A stretch of DNA of 64,000 bases from Halalkalicoccus sp. CG83 (GTDB taxonomy: Archaea; Halobacteriota; Halobacteria; Halobacteriales; Halalkalicoccaceae), in NCBI RefSeq assembly GCF_037081715.1, contig NZ_JAZDDH010000001.1:1674001-1738000 (forward strand), given 5' to 3'. A program made the position numbers and the translations under genes. The notes under the pieces were generated by a model. It saw only the letters and a list, made by a program, of their open reading frames with translations, was not told the DNA's origin and made no database searches. Positions 1 through 7,429 of this stretch are shown in pieces. Every line of letters begins with the position of its first letter. The stretch's first letter is position 1.

Positions 1-1295
1 ACCCCGAGTTCGTCGCTCACGTACTCGAGGTACGCGCGGGCGTTCGCGGGGATCGCATCGTAGCCCTCGTTCGCGACCGCCTCCCAGTCGGTCTCGGGCC
101 AGCCGTCGAACTCCCGCAGCACCGGTTCGCAGTCGGCCCACCGCTCGGTGGTGGTCGGCGTCGTCTCGATCGTCTCCCCGTCGAGTTCGTAGGCGTGGCC
201 GACGTTGACGCTCTCGAGGCCGGCCAGTACGTCGATATGGTTGATCGCGAGCCCCGTGAAGCCGCTGACGCGGGTTGCGTGGCGCAGCATGGGGACGTCG
301 AGCCACCCGACGCGGCGGGGCCTGCCCGTGACGGTACCGTACTCGCCGCCCTCCTCGCGGATGTACTCGGCGAGTTCCTCGTTCTCGCCCTCGCCCTGCT
401 CGTCGTAGCCGGGGGTGTCGCCGGCGACGCCCCCGAGTTCGGTCGGCAGCGGCCCGCTCCCGACCCGGGTGAGGTAGGCCTTGACGATGCCGATGACCTC
501 CCCGTCGCCGATGACGCCCGGGCTGAGACCGGTCCCGGTCGCGGCACCGCCAGCGGTGGGGTTCGAGGACGTGACGTACGGGTAGTTGCCGTGGTCGATG
601 TCGATGGTCGTTCCCTGTGCGCCTTCCACCATCACGGTCCGTCCGTCGGCCATGGCGTCGGTGAGGAAGTCGCCGGCGTTGACCGGCATCCCCTCCTCGG
701 CGAGGCGTTCGCCGAACCGGCGGTACTGCTCGTAGAGGCTGGCGATGTCGAACTCCTCGCCGGTCTTGACGCCGAAGACGTCCTCCGCGAGCGCGCGCTT
801 CTGCGGGACGACGTACTCGAGACGTTCCCGGAGAACGTCGGGATCGAGCAGGTCGCCGACCCGGATCCCCCGGCGGCCGGCTTTGTCCTCGTACGTTGGA
901 CCGATCCCTCGACCCGTCGTGCCGACCTTCTGGTTCGAGTCGCTCTTGGCCTCCTCCTCGATGCCGTCGAGGACGCGGTGGTACGGCAGGATGACGTGGG
1001 CGCGTTCGGCGACGCGGACGTCGGGTTCGAGCCCCCGTTCGCGAAGGGCGTCGATCTCCTCGAACAGGGTCGCGGGGTTGACGACGCAGCCGTTGCCCAG
1101 CACGCCGATCTTCCCGCGAACGGCGCCGCTCGGTACGAGCGAGAGCTTGTACTCCTCGCCGCCGTGGACGACGGTATGGCCGGCGTTGTCGCCGCCCTGA
1201 TACCGGGCGACGACGTCGACTCGGTCGCCGTAGAGGTCGACGACCCCGCCCTTGCCCTCGTCGCCCAACTGGGCGCCGACGATCGTTACGGTCAT
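1..1295 (-). CDS. purA: Adenylosuccinate synthetase, 3' end beyond window
   Basis: PurA condenses IMP and aspartate using GTP to make adenylosuccinate, the first committed step from IMP to AMP, in the cytosol. The reading frame opens at an ATG at 1295 (MTVTIVGAQLGDEGKGG) and shows the family's GTP-binding loop GDEGKG at residues 11-16, followed by the GGDNAGHT segment that binds IMP. It stays open to the window edge for about 431 residues. The family is usually 430-460 residues long, so only a short C-terminal piece should be missing. It is divergent from the winged-helix gene at 1496. The long + strand frame lying over it is its antisense shadow. Confidence 0.96.
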   Translation of the reverse strand, partial: MTVTIVGAQLGDEGKGGVVDLYGDRVDVVARYQGGDNAGHTVVHGGEEYKLSLVPSGAVRGKIGVLGNGCVVNPATLFEEIDALRERGLEPDVRVAERAHVILPYHRVLDGIEEEAKSDSNQKVGTTGRGIGPTYEDKAGRRGIRVGDLLDPDVLRERLEYVVPQKRALAEDVFGVKTGEEFDIASLYEQYRRFGERLAEEGMPVNAGDFLTDAMADGRTVMVEGAQGTTIDIDHGNYPYVTSSNPTAGGAATGTGLSPGVIGDGEVIGIVKAYLTRVGSGPLPTELGGVAGDTPGYDEQGEGENEELAEYIREEGGEYGTVTGRPRRVGWLDVPMLRHATRVSGFTGLAINHIDVLAGLESVNVGHAYELDGETIETTPTTTERWADCEPVLREFDGWPETDWEAVANEGYDAIPANARAYLEYVSDELG

Positions 1296-1460
1296 AACGA
1301 GGAGAGGGTTTCGGACCGACCGTCATACCGATTACGATCCGCCTGACCCGTCACCGACCGATCTCCGGGCGAACGCGACGTGACGGCAGGGAACCAGAAC
1401 CGTTAACCACACCCACGATAATCAGTGGGTATCGACCTTCGACCCGACCGCCGACAGCAA

Positions 1461-1470
1461 CTTTTAAAAG
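1461..1470 (+). promoter_or_regulatory. TATA box of the 1496 gene
   Basis: The A/T-rich element cttttaaaag lies 26-35 bp before the ATG at 1496. That is the spacing expected of an archaeal TATA element serving a leaderless mRNA. Confidence 0.6.
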
Positions 1471-1495
1471 TACCAACGACAAGTTAACAAGTGCC

Positions 1496-1801
1496 ATGAT
1501 AGACCGGCTTGAAAAGGAAGTCGACATGCTGGAACGACATCTTCAGGTGCTGAAGATGGTCATCGAGAACGAACCCATCGGCATCGTGAAGATGTCAAAC
1601 GAAACCGGATATCCTCACCATAAGGTTCGCTACTCGCTGCGGGTCCTCGAGGAGGAGAACCTGATCGAGCCCTCCAGCCAGGGTGCGATCACCACGGAAC
1701 GTACCGAGGAGTTCGTCGACGAACTCGACGGTAAGCTCGACGAGACGATCGACAAGCTCGAAGGGATGAAGATCGGCGGCGTTGCCGAGGTCGAGAGCTA
1801 G
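1496..1801 (+). CDS. Winged-helix DNA-binding protein
   Basis: A 101-residue acidic protein. Residues 1-20 form an amphipathic helix. Residues 20-62 read as a winged helix: the stretch MSNETGYPHHKVRYSLRVLE fits a recognition helix and is followed by a short wing. The C-terminal 35 residues are a charged helix that may dimerise. It is probably a small transcription regulator of a type common in haloarchaea; its target is unknown. The start is supported by the TATA box at 1461-1470. Its TAG stop overlaps by four bases the stop of the convergent gene at 1798-3735. Confidence 0.8.
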   Translation: MIDRLEKEVDMLERHLQVLKMVIENEPIGIVKMSNETGYPHHKVRYSLRVLEEENLIEPSSQGAITTERTEEFVDELDGKLDETIDKLEGMKIGGVAEVES

Positions 1802-3735
1802 AGTTCCGGCACGCGGACGTGAAACGCATCGCGCATCTCGATGAGACAGAGGTGATAGCCGCTGCGCCGGGAGATCGTCACGTAGCTCTCGCGGGCGTTC
1901 CTCCCGAGCAGTCCCGACCGCGTTGCCTCCACGGCCGTCTCGAGGGCGTCAGGACCGAAGAAGCTCGTCGTCACCAGCATCGCCCCCGCTAACGTCTCCC
2001 CGGCCTCCCTCGCCGCGGTCGCCGCCGTCACGAGCGACGCCACCTGCTCCTCGCCGACCGCCTCCCGCGAGTCGACACAGTCCGCCACGATCAGCGCCTC
2101 GCCCATTCGGTTCCGGAAAACGACGTCGAACGACGGGTTCTCCCCCTCGCCTGTGCCGACGTCCTCGCCGACGTCGACGATCCCGCCGAAGTCGATCCGG
2201 TCGATCTCGGGAATCGCGTCGTAGAGTCGTTCGAGCCCCTTTCGATGTCCCGTCTCGCGGACGTCGAACGACAGCGATCGGATCAGCCAGTCGGCGAAGC
2301 GGTGCTCGACGCGCTCCTCTAGGAACGTCTCGAAGGGTCGATCGCCGACCCGCACGCCCGTCGGATCGAACCCGGTGTGGCGCTCGAGTCGGAGGTTCCC
2401 GTCGACGGCCGCCCGATCGACCCCGTCCGAGTGGGCGTCCCCGAGGGTCGGCCCGCTCGCCGTCGCGTACCGGACGAACAGGTCCGTCCCCGAGAGCGCC
2501 CGCGTCGGTGCGATCGACTCGGACGGAAGCTCCTCCGCGGATTCGACCCCCGCGGGGGAGCTCTCGGCTTCGTCCGCCGTCTCGAACGTCTCGAGGCGCT
2601 CACGCAGCGAGAGCACCTCCTTTTGGAGTCGATCGGCCTCGGCCTCGGCGGCCTCCCGCAGCCGTCGTTCGACCTCGAGTTCGTTCGCTGGCTCCCGACT
2701 CGCCTCCTCGTCGAGGTCGTCGGCCACACTCGGGGTCCCGGGTTCGGTCTCGGTGACCGGTCCGACGACGGTGTTCTCGTCACGAACTCGCTCCGGCCCG
2801 GGTGCGGCCGTTCGAACGGCCTCCCGCCACCGTCGTTCGGCGGCGATCCGGTCCTCGACCGGTTCATTCACTACCGATCCCCATCGGTCGACCGCGACCG
2901 TCCGATCGACGCCGTCCTCGACGGTATCGACGTCCCGGAAATCGTCGGTCTCGAGGTCGGTGGAGTCGTCGGGGCCGCCCGGGTCGCCATTGGCAACCGG
3001 CGGGCCGTCGGCCCCGTCAGGATCGACGGCGGGGGAGGAGCCGGCCGGACCAGCGGCGGCGGAACCGGCTGCCTCGGTGTGAGCGTGATCGGTGGCGTCG
3101 ACGGGACCGTCGGCGTCGGCGATCGACCCATCGTCCCGAAGCGTTCTGCCGCTCGTGGTCGGGGACGGCCGTGCCGTCGCCGGCTCGTCCCCCGGCGGTT
3201 CCGGTAGATCGAGTTCCTCGAGCGTGACCGCCGTCACCTCGTAGATCCCGACCTCCTCGTTCGCCCGCGTCCGCGCGTCGTCATCGACGAGGAGGCGATC
3301 ACCTTCGCCGACGAACGCCACCGGTATCGAACGACCTCGGTGGTAGACGACGTAGTACTCGCCGCTGAGGACGTTCTCCGAGAGTTCGACGTAGCCGGTG
3401 AAGCCGTTCGAGGCGAGCGTCTCCGCGGCGTCCGCGAGCGGCGTGTCGTCGGTGTAGCACCGGGCGGTCGTCTCTCCGCCCCGTTCCTGCATCGCGAACA
3501 GGATCGGAAGCGCCGGATGGGGTGTGACGTGTGCGGTGATCGGTGCGTTCTCGAACGACTCCATCGGTCCGCCGAACAGGCCGATCGGGCGGCCGTCGAG
3601 CACGAACAGCCGCGTTCCGTCCGCGCTGATCACGCCGGAGAACCCCGCCTCGATCAGCGCGTGGAGGCCGGCGTAGCCGCCGTCCGTCGGTCGCGTCTCC
3701 CACCGCTCGATTCGGGCTTCCGTCTCGGCTCGCAT
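1798..3735 (-). CDS. Conserved haloarchaeal protein with acidic linker
   Basis: A 645-residue protein I cannot assign to a function. Residues 1-185 look like a compact mixed alpha/beta domain (it contains GYVELSENVLSGEYYVVYHRG). Residues 190-330 are a low-complexity acidic Pro/Gly/Asp linker, and residues 335-395 a short coiled coil. Residues 400-645 form a second globular domain with a nuclease-like flavour (FDVVFRNRMGEALIVADCVDSREAV). That last segment resembles the hydrophobic-D-E/x-K strands of restriction-endonuclease-like folds, but the catalytic pattern is not clear, so this is a guess. There are no signal peptide or membrane segments, so it should be cytoplasmic. The gene stands alone, convergent with the 1496 gene. 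Confidence 0.75.
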   Translation of the reverse strand: MRAETEARIERWETRPTDGGYAGLHALIEAGFSGVISADGTRLFVLDGRPIGLFGGPMESFENAPITAHVTPHPALPILFAMQERGGETTARCYTDDTPLADAAETLASNGFTGYVELSENVLSGEYYVVYHRGRSIPVAFVGEGDRLLVDDDARTRANEEVGIYEVTAVTLEELDLPEPPGDEPATARPSPTTSGRTLRDDGSIADADGPVDATDHAHTEAAGSAAAGPAGSSPAVDPDGADGPPVANGDPGGPDDSTDLETDDFRDVDTVEDGVDRTVAVDRWGSVVNEPVEDRIAAERRWREAVRTAAPGPERVRDENTVVGPVTETEPGTPSVADDLDEEASREPANELEVERRLREAAEAEADRLQKEVLSLRERLETFETADEAESSPAGVESAEELPSESIAPTRALSGTDLFVRYATASGPTLGDAHSDGVDRAAVDGNLRLERHTGFDPTGVRVGDRPFETFLEERVEHRFADWLIRSLSFDVRETGHRKGLERLYDAIPEIDRIDFGGIVDVGEDVGTGEGENPSFDVVFRNRMGEALIVADCVDSREAVGEEQVASLVTAATAAREAGETLAGAMLVTTSFFGPDALETAVEATRSGLLGRNARESYVTISRRSGYHLCLIEMRDAFHVRVPEL

Positions 3736-3802
3736 GCTCGGACGTCACGGCCAGGAGACATAATCCTTCCGACAAAAGGTAGGTGTAATATAGTGGCGGC
3801 GC

Positions 3803-4081
3803 TCAGATCTTCCGCTGGGCGTCGTCCGCGAGTTCCTTCATGCGCTTGCCGAGGCGGCCGGCGCTCGAGAACTCGTCCTCGCTCATGGCGTTCGCCAGCG
3901 CGTTGCCGAGGACGAACACGGCGTGTTTGTGTTCGCTCTTCGATTTGTGGACGTGCGTGGGATCGACGTCCAGCTGGTCGTAGGGAGCGAAGAGGTTCTC
4001 GTCGACCCCCTCCTGACGTTTGAAGTACTTCATGATGGTCACCATCTGATCGTGGAGTTCGAGGAGCTCGTCCTTGTGCAT
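3803..4081 (-). CDS. UPF0058 family protein
   Basis: A 92-residue protein with the features of UPF0058: MHKDELLELHDQMVTIMKYF at the N-terminus and a central segment rich in His, Lys and Asp (DPTHVHKSKSEHKHAVFVLG). The molecular role of the family is unknown. I chose the ATG at 4081 over the upstream in-frame start at 4150 because family members begin MHK and because a TATA-like element lies about 30 bp upstream. The 23 extra residues of the longer frame are Arg/Thr-rich and look non-coding. Confidence 0.88.
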   Translation of the reverse strand: MHKDELLELHDQMVTIMKYFKRQEGVDENLFAPYDQLDVDPTHVHKSKSEHKHAVFVLGNALANAMSEDEFSSAGRLGKRMKELADDAQRKI

Positions 4082-4109
4082 CTTGTTCGTCGATAGGTGG
4101 GTGGTGGTG

Positions 4110-4119
4110 TTAAGAATTT
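4110..4119 (-). promoter_or_regulatory. TATA-like element of the UPF0058 gene
   Basis: On the minus strand aaattcttaa is centred about 33 bp before the ATG at 4081, which suits a leaderless transcript. Confidence 0.45.
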
Positions 4120-4205
4120 CCCGCGTTCGAGGAGAACGTCCACGCGTCACGGACTCTCAAGGGCGATCGTCCCGAAACTCGAGCGTGGGACTCGCGGCGA
4201 ACGGA

Positions 4206-4418
4206 TCAGAAGACGTACTCGTCGTCGTGGCCCATCATCCCGTCGTCTTCGAGCGCGGCATCGTCGTCCATCTGTGCTCCGCTCGTCTTGTACGCCTTGA
4301 TTCCCGTCGACAGTAGTTCCTCGATCGCCTCCTCGCGGTTGACGAACTCGCCCTGTTCTACCATCTGGGCGATCTGCATCTCGAGGTGCTCGGGAACGGT
4401 TATCTCTACTTTCGGCAT
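4206..4418 (-). CDS. Ribbon-helix-helix (CopG-like) DNA-binding protein
   Basis: A 70-residue protein starting MPKVEITVPEHLEMQIAQMV. The alternating N-terminal beta strand followed by two helices (residues 10-24 and 27-44) is a ribbon-helix-helix domain, which dimerises so that the strand pair enters the DNA major groove. The C-terminal 25 residues are acidic and disordered-looking (DDDAALEDDGMMGHDDEYVF). The ATG at 4418 is supported by the TATA box 26-35 bp upstream; the longer upstream frame is non-coding in character. Its target is unknown. It is divergent from the molybdoenzyme at 4573. Confidence 0.85.
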   Translation of the reverse strand: MPKVEITVPEHLEMQIAQMVEQGEFVNREEAIEELLSTGIKAYKTSGAQMDDDAALEDDGMMGHDDEYVF

Positions 4419-4443
4419 CGGAACGTCCGGGGCTTCGACGGAA

Positions 4444-4453
4444 GCATATATAA
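4444..4453 (-). promoter_or_regulatory. TATA box of the ribbon-helix-helix gene
   Basis: The minus strand reads agttatatat here, 26-35 bp before the ATG at 4418. It is a strong archaeal TATA element. Confidence 0.65.
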
Positions 4454-4572
4454 CTCTGGTGGGCCCGCCGATCCCGACTCGACCATCGCTCCGCGGACGG
4501 ACGTGTCGGTTCGCGGAGGCGGATCGGCGGGCGGTCGGTAGGTCTACGTGGTTCGCCGGACTACCGACGTGC

Positions 4573-5169
4573 ATGAGCGTCACCGACGTCACCGACCTCT
4601 ATCGCGAGTTCGGCGAGGAGCGGCTGCCGCCCGGCCAGCGCGAGACCTCGGAGTTCCCGGTGCTCTCGAAGGGCCCCGTTCCGGAGTGGGACCCCGACGA
4701 GTGGGAGTTCACCGTCACCGGGGCAGTCGAGGAGGAACTCTCCCTCTCCTGGGAGGAGTTCCGGGCGCTTCCGACTCGCACGCAGCGCCAGGACTTCCAC
4801 TGCGTCACCGGCTGGAGCCGGTTCGACTGCGAGTTCGCCGGCGTCTCGTTTCCCGACCTGGCCGAACGCGCGGGCGTTCACGACGACGCCGTCCACGTCA
4901 TGTTCTCGGCGCTCGACGGCTATACGACGAACCTTCCGCTCGAGGCCTGCAACCGAGAGGAGGTGCTGTTCACCTGGGAACTCGACGGCGAGGACCTTCC
5001 GCCGGACCACGGTGGTCCCCTACGAGTGGTCACGCCACACAAGTACGCTTACAAGGGTGCGAAGTGGGTCGACGGAGTCGAGTTCCTGACCGAACCCGAA
5101 CGCGGCTTCTGGGAGAAACGCGGCTACTCCAACACCGCCGACCCGTGGAACGAGGAGCGCTACGGCTGA
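4573..5169 (+). CDS. Sulfite-oxidase-fold molybdopterin oxidoreductase
   Basis: A 198-residue protein of the oxidoreductase molybdopterin-binding (SUOX/YedY-like) superfamily. The molybdenum-ligating cysteine is Cys77 in DFHCVTGWSRFDCEF, and later motifs such as DGYTTNLPL and PHKYAYKGAKWV are typical of short YuiH-like members. It has no signal peptide, so unlike MsrP/YedY it is probably cytoplasmic. The substrate is not known. The ATG at 4573 was preferred because the upstream in-frame extension is low-complexity. The gene immediately precedes the replication origin. Confidence 0.87.
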   Translation: MSVTDVTDLYREFGEERLPPGQRETSEFPVLSKGPVPEWDPDEWEFTVTGAVEEELSLSWEEFRALPTRTQRQDFHCVTGWSRFDCEFAGVSFPDLAERAGVHDDAVHVMFSALDGYTTNLPLEACNREEVLFTWELDGEDLPPDHGGPLRVVTPHKYAYKGAKWVDGVEFLTEPERGFWEKRGYSNTADPWNEERYG

Positions 5170-5298
5170 CGATCGAACGGCACGAACGACGAACGGCCGC
5201 CGTTACCCTTCCGTGGAGTGCTCGCCGCGGAAAACGATCAATGGCGAGGCACGATCCCTCCCGATGTCGGGGACGCGAACCGGAACGAGGGCGGACAC

Positions 5299-5318
5299 AC
5301 ACCGGGTTTCCGGTGAAA
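5299..5318 (-). repeat. Origin recognition box (ORB1)
   Basis: On the minus strand this reads tttcaccggaaacccggtgt, identical over 20 bp to the copy at 7361-7380 and inverted relative to all other copies. Confidence 0.85.
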
Positions 5319-5446
5319 ACGGTCGTGAGAGAGGGGCCCCGGGGTGGGGCGACCGGAGGGAGATCGGTGAACAGAGGAAGGGATGCTAGACTCGGGAGGC
5401 GAGTCAGAGGTCGGGGCCACCCAGCCCGAGCCGTGCTCCCGATGGC

Positions 5447-5515
5447 CAGCTAATCCCGGGTTCCCGGTCGCCGGCTAATCCCGGGTTCTCAATGGCTGGC
5501 CAACCCCGGCGATCG
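5447..5515 (+). repeat. 25-bp tandem repeat inside the origin
   Basis: The 15-mer gctaatcccgggttc occurs at 5450-5464 and exactly 25 bp later at 5475-5489. A third degenerate unit (tggccaaccccgg) follows at about 5498-5510. Its function is unknown; it may be a protein-binding iteron. Confidence 0.6.
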
Positions 5516-5740
5516 ATGGCAGGAAGGTCGGTTCGAAGGACCGTCTCGAGGGAGCCATCCGTGGACTCGTAGATCGACGAAATCCACACGAACCGTAATC
5601 GGCAACTTCCGCCTCACCCACTCTCCCTCTACTTCTGACTCGACCCCGACCTACGTCCGGCCTTCTCCTCCTACTCTCTCTTTCCATGTCTAACCTATTT
5701 CTAATCTACTCGTCTCCTACAAGCATCCCACGCCGAACGT

Positions 5741-5765
5741 ATGAATGTATAGAGTTATATACTTC
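5741..5765. promoter_or_regulatory. Candidate DNA unwinding element
   Basis: This is the most AT-rich stretch between the inverted ORBs (6 G/C in 25 bp), adjoining the pyrimidine-rich tract. It is inferred to be the duplex-unwinding element because it lies between ORB1 and ORB2. Confidence 0.5.
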
Positions 5766-5988
5766 ACCTTCGTCACCGTCCATTGACTCAGTCGTCGAAC
5801 GAACGAAGGAACGAGGCGTCGGTCGTTCCCAGCCGACGCGAAACGGAGTTTCCGACCTGGAGATCGTCCTCTGGCTGAAGTCACGTAACGAACTGACGCC
5901 GGTGACCTGCCGGCGTTCGTTCGTGGTTTTCGTCCGTTCTCACGACGAGTGCCGTCCTTCGTCTGGAGCAATCCCCCTTCCCCCGCCG

Positions 5989-6008
5989 TTTCACCGGAAA
6001 CGTGGTGT
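5989..6008 (+). repeat. Origin recognition box (ORB2)
   Basis: The sequence tttcaccggaaacgtggtgt, exactly repeated 80 bp downstream at 6069-6088. Confidence 0.85.
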
Positions 6009-6068
6009 GTGCGCGCGGGTCGAACGACGTCGGTCCTCGGACGAGGAGCGTCGAAAGCGGCAGACCTA

Positions 6069-6088
6069 TTTCACCGGAAACGTGGTGT
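6069..6088 (+). repeat. Origin recognition box (ORB3), in the orc1 promoter
   Basis: This box is identical to ORB2 and ends 5 bp before the orc1 ATG at 6094. A TATA-like cctattt at 6065-6071 overlaps its left edge. Orc1 binding here would be expected to block its own transcription. Confidence 0.85.
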
Positions 6089-6093
6089 GGGGT

Positions 6094-7281
6094 ATGGTCG
6101 AGACGGACGAGCTGTTCATTCGCGACGATCCGATCTTCGTCAACAAGGAGTTGCTGGAGATCAACCACCTGCCCGACGAGGGTCGGATCGTCGGACGCGA
6201 CGAGGAGATCAAGCTGCTCGCGAACGCGGTCAACCCGGCGATCTTCGGCCAGAGCCCGAGCAACATCCTCATCTACGGCAAGACGGGCACCGGGAAGTCC
6301 TTGTGCGCGAAACACGTCTCCCAGCGCCTGATCGACGCCGCGAGCTCCGAGGGCGTCACCGCCGCGTTCGCCTACGTCGACTGCGCTCAGGACACCACCG
6401 AGACACAGGCGGTTCAGACGATCGCGAGCAGCTTCAACGACGCCGAAACGGACGTAAACGTCCCCGACAAGGGGATCAGCACGGCGACCTACTACAAACG
6501 CCTCTGGCGAATCCTCGACGAGCGTTACGACGTCGTGCTCATCATCCTCGACGAGATCGACAAACTCGCGGACGACGCCATCCTGATGCAGCTCTCGCGG
6601 GCGGGCGAGGCGGGCAAGCTCACCGACTGCAAGATCGGAGTGGTCGGCATCAGCAACAAGATCCGGTATAAGGACCGGATGGACGAGCGCGTCAAGAGCA
6701 GTCTCTGCGAGCGGGAGTTCGTCTTCCCGCCGTACGACGCCTCGCAGCTCGGCGAGATCATGGAGGCTCGCCGCGACGCCTTCCGCGACGGCGTCCTCGA
6801 AGGCGGCGTGATCCCGCGGGCCGCGGCGCTCGCCGCCCGCGAACACGGCGACGCGAGGAAGGCGATCGACATCCTTCGGTACGCCGGCGAGATCGCCCAG
6901 TCGACGGGTGCCGACTCCGTCCAGGAGGGGTACGTCACCGACGCGCGGAAGCGCGCCGAGACCGATCGGTTTCGCGAACTGATACGCGGATCGACGCCCC
7001 ACTCGCGCTACGTGCTCCACGCGCTGACGGTGCTCTCGCTCAACGGCGGCGACGGCTTCCGAACGACGGCGATCTACGACGTCTACGAGGAGATCTGTAG
7101 ACAGGAGGGCGCCGAACCGCTCTCGCTGCGTCGGGTGCGGGACCTGCTGAAGGAACACGCCTTCCTCGACATCATCGAGCAGTCGCGCCACAGCGGCGGC
7201 AGCGCCGAGGGTAGCTACACCCGTCACCGACTCCTCGAGGACGCCGACGTCGTCCGTGACGTGCTCGTCGACCCAGCCTGA
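6094..7281 (+). CDS. orc1: Orc1/Cdc6 replication initiator
   Basis: A 395-residue AAA+ initiator that binds ORBs and loads the MCM helicase. Residues 62-69 are the Walker A motif GKTGTGKS, DEID at 153-156 is Walker B, and VGISNK near 190 is sensor 1. The C-terminal third is the winged-helix DNA-binding domain (from about residue 300). I chose the ATG at 6094: homologues start close to this point, and the longer frame from 5686 runs through the two ORBs and the AT-rich core. Five ORB copies surround the gene, so it is very likely the initiator of this origin. The ORB between its promoter and ATG suggests autoregulation. Confidence 0.96.
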   Translation: MVETDELFIRDDPIFVNKELLEINHLPDEGRIVGRDEEIKLLANAVNPAIFGQSPSNILIYGKTGTGKSLCAKHVSQRLIDAASSEGVTAAFAYVDCAQDTTETQAVQTIASSFNDAETDVNVPDKGISTATYYKRLWRILDERYDVVLIILDEIDKLADDAILMQLSRAGEAGKLTDCKIGVVGISNKIRYKDRMDERVKSSLCEREFVFPPYDASQLGEIMEARRDAFRDGVLEGGVIPRAAALAAREHGDARKAIDILRYAGEIAQSTGADSVQEGYVTDARKRAETDRFRELIRGSTPHSRYVLHALTVLSLNGGDGFRTTAIYDVYEEICRQEGAEPLSLRRVRDLLKEHAFLDIIEQSRHSGGSAEGSYTRHRLLEDADVVRDVLVDPA

Positions 7282-7340
7282 TCGGCCGTTTCCGTCGATG
7301 CGTCCGGAACGGTTCCCCGTCTCCGTCCTCGTCCCTCTCG

Positions 7341-7359
7341 TTCACCGGAAACCCGGTGT
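7341..7359 (+). repeat. Origin recognition box (ORB4), downstream of orc1
   Basis: The sequence ttcaccggaaacccggtgt, a 19-bp match lacking only the first base of the 20-mer. It lies in the 148-bp gap between orc1 and menF. Confidence 0.8.
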
Positions 7360-7360
7360 G

Positions 7361-7380
7361 TTTCACCGGAAACCCGGTGT
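7361..7380 (+). repeat. Origin recognition box (ORB5), downstream of orc1
   Basis: The sequence tttcaccggaaacccggtgt, in tandem with ORB4 with one base between them. Position 7361 is 69 bp before the menF start codon. Confidence 0.8.
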
Positions 7381-7429
7381 CCGACCCCGGATAGGCACGC
7401 TGAAGGGGCCGGAACCCTGAGAACGGGTA

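Larger units (their letters stand above)
5299..6088. other. Replication origin (oriC-like region)
   Basis: A gene-free region of about 0.8 kb upstream of orc1/cdc6, bounded by ORB-like elements: one on the minus strand at 5299-5318 and two on the plus strand at 5989-6008 and 6069-6088. Between them lie a 25-bp tandem repeat (5447-5515), a strongly pyrimidine-biased tract (about 5610-5720, only 11 purines in 5661-5720) and a short AT-rich core at 5741-5765 (6 G/C in 25). Inverted origin-recognition boxes flanking an unwinding element next to orc1 is the classic haloarchaeal origin layout. I find no convincing gene here. The frame running from 5686 into orc1 is discounted. Confidence 0.85.

Noticed and set aside
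195-1346. Long open + strand frame across purA
   Set aside because: It is the antisense shadow of purA; high GC keeps opposite frames open, and the purA motifs are on the minus strand.
5447-5515. 25-bp repeats as a possible CRISPR remnant
   Set aside because: Units are contiguous without spacers, degenerate, and there is no cas gene; iterons at an origin are a better fit.
5686-6093. N-terminal extension of the orc1 frame
   Set aside because: It would translate two ORBs and the AT-rich core; homologues start near 6094, and the extension has no protein-like character.
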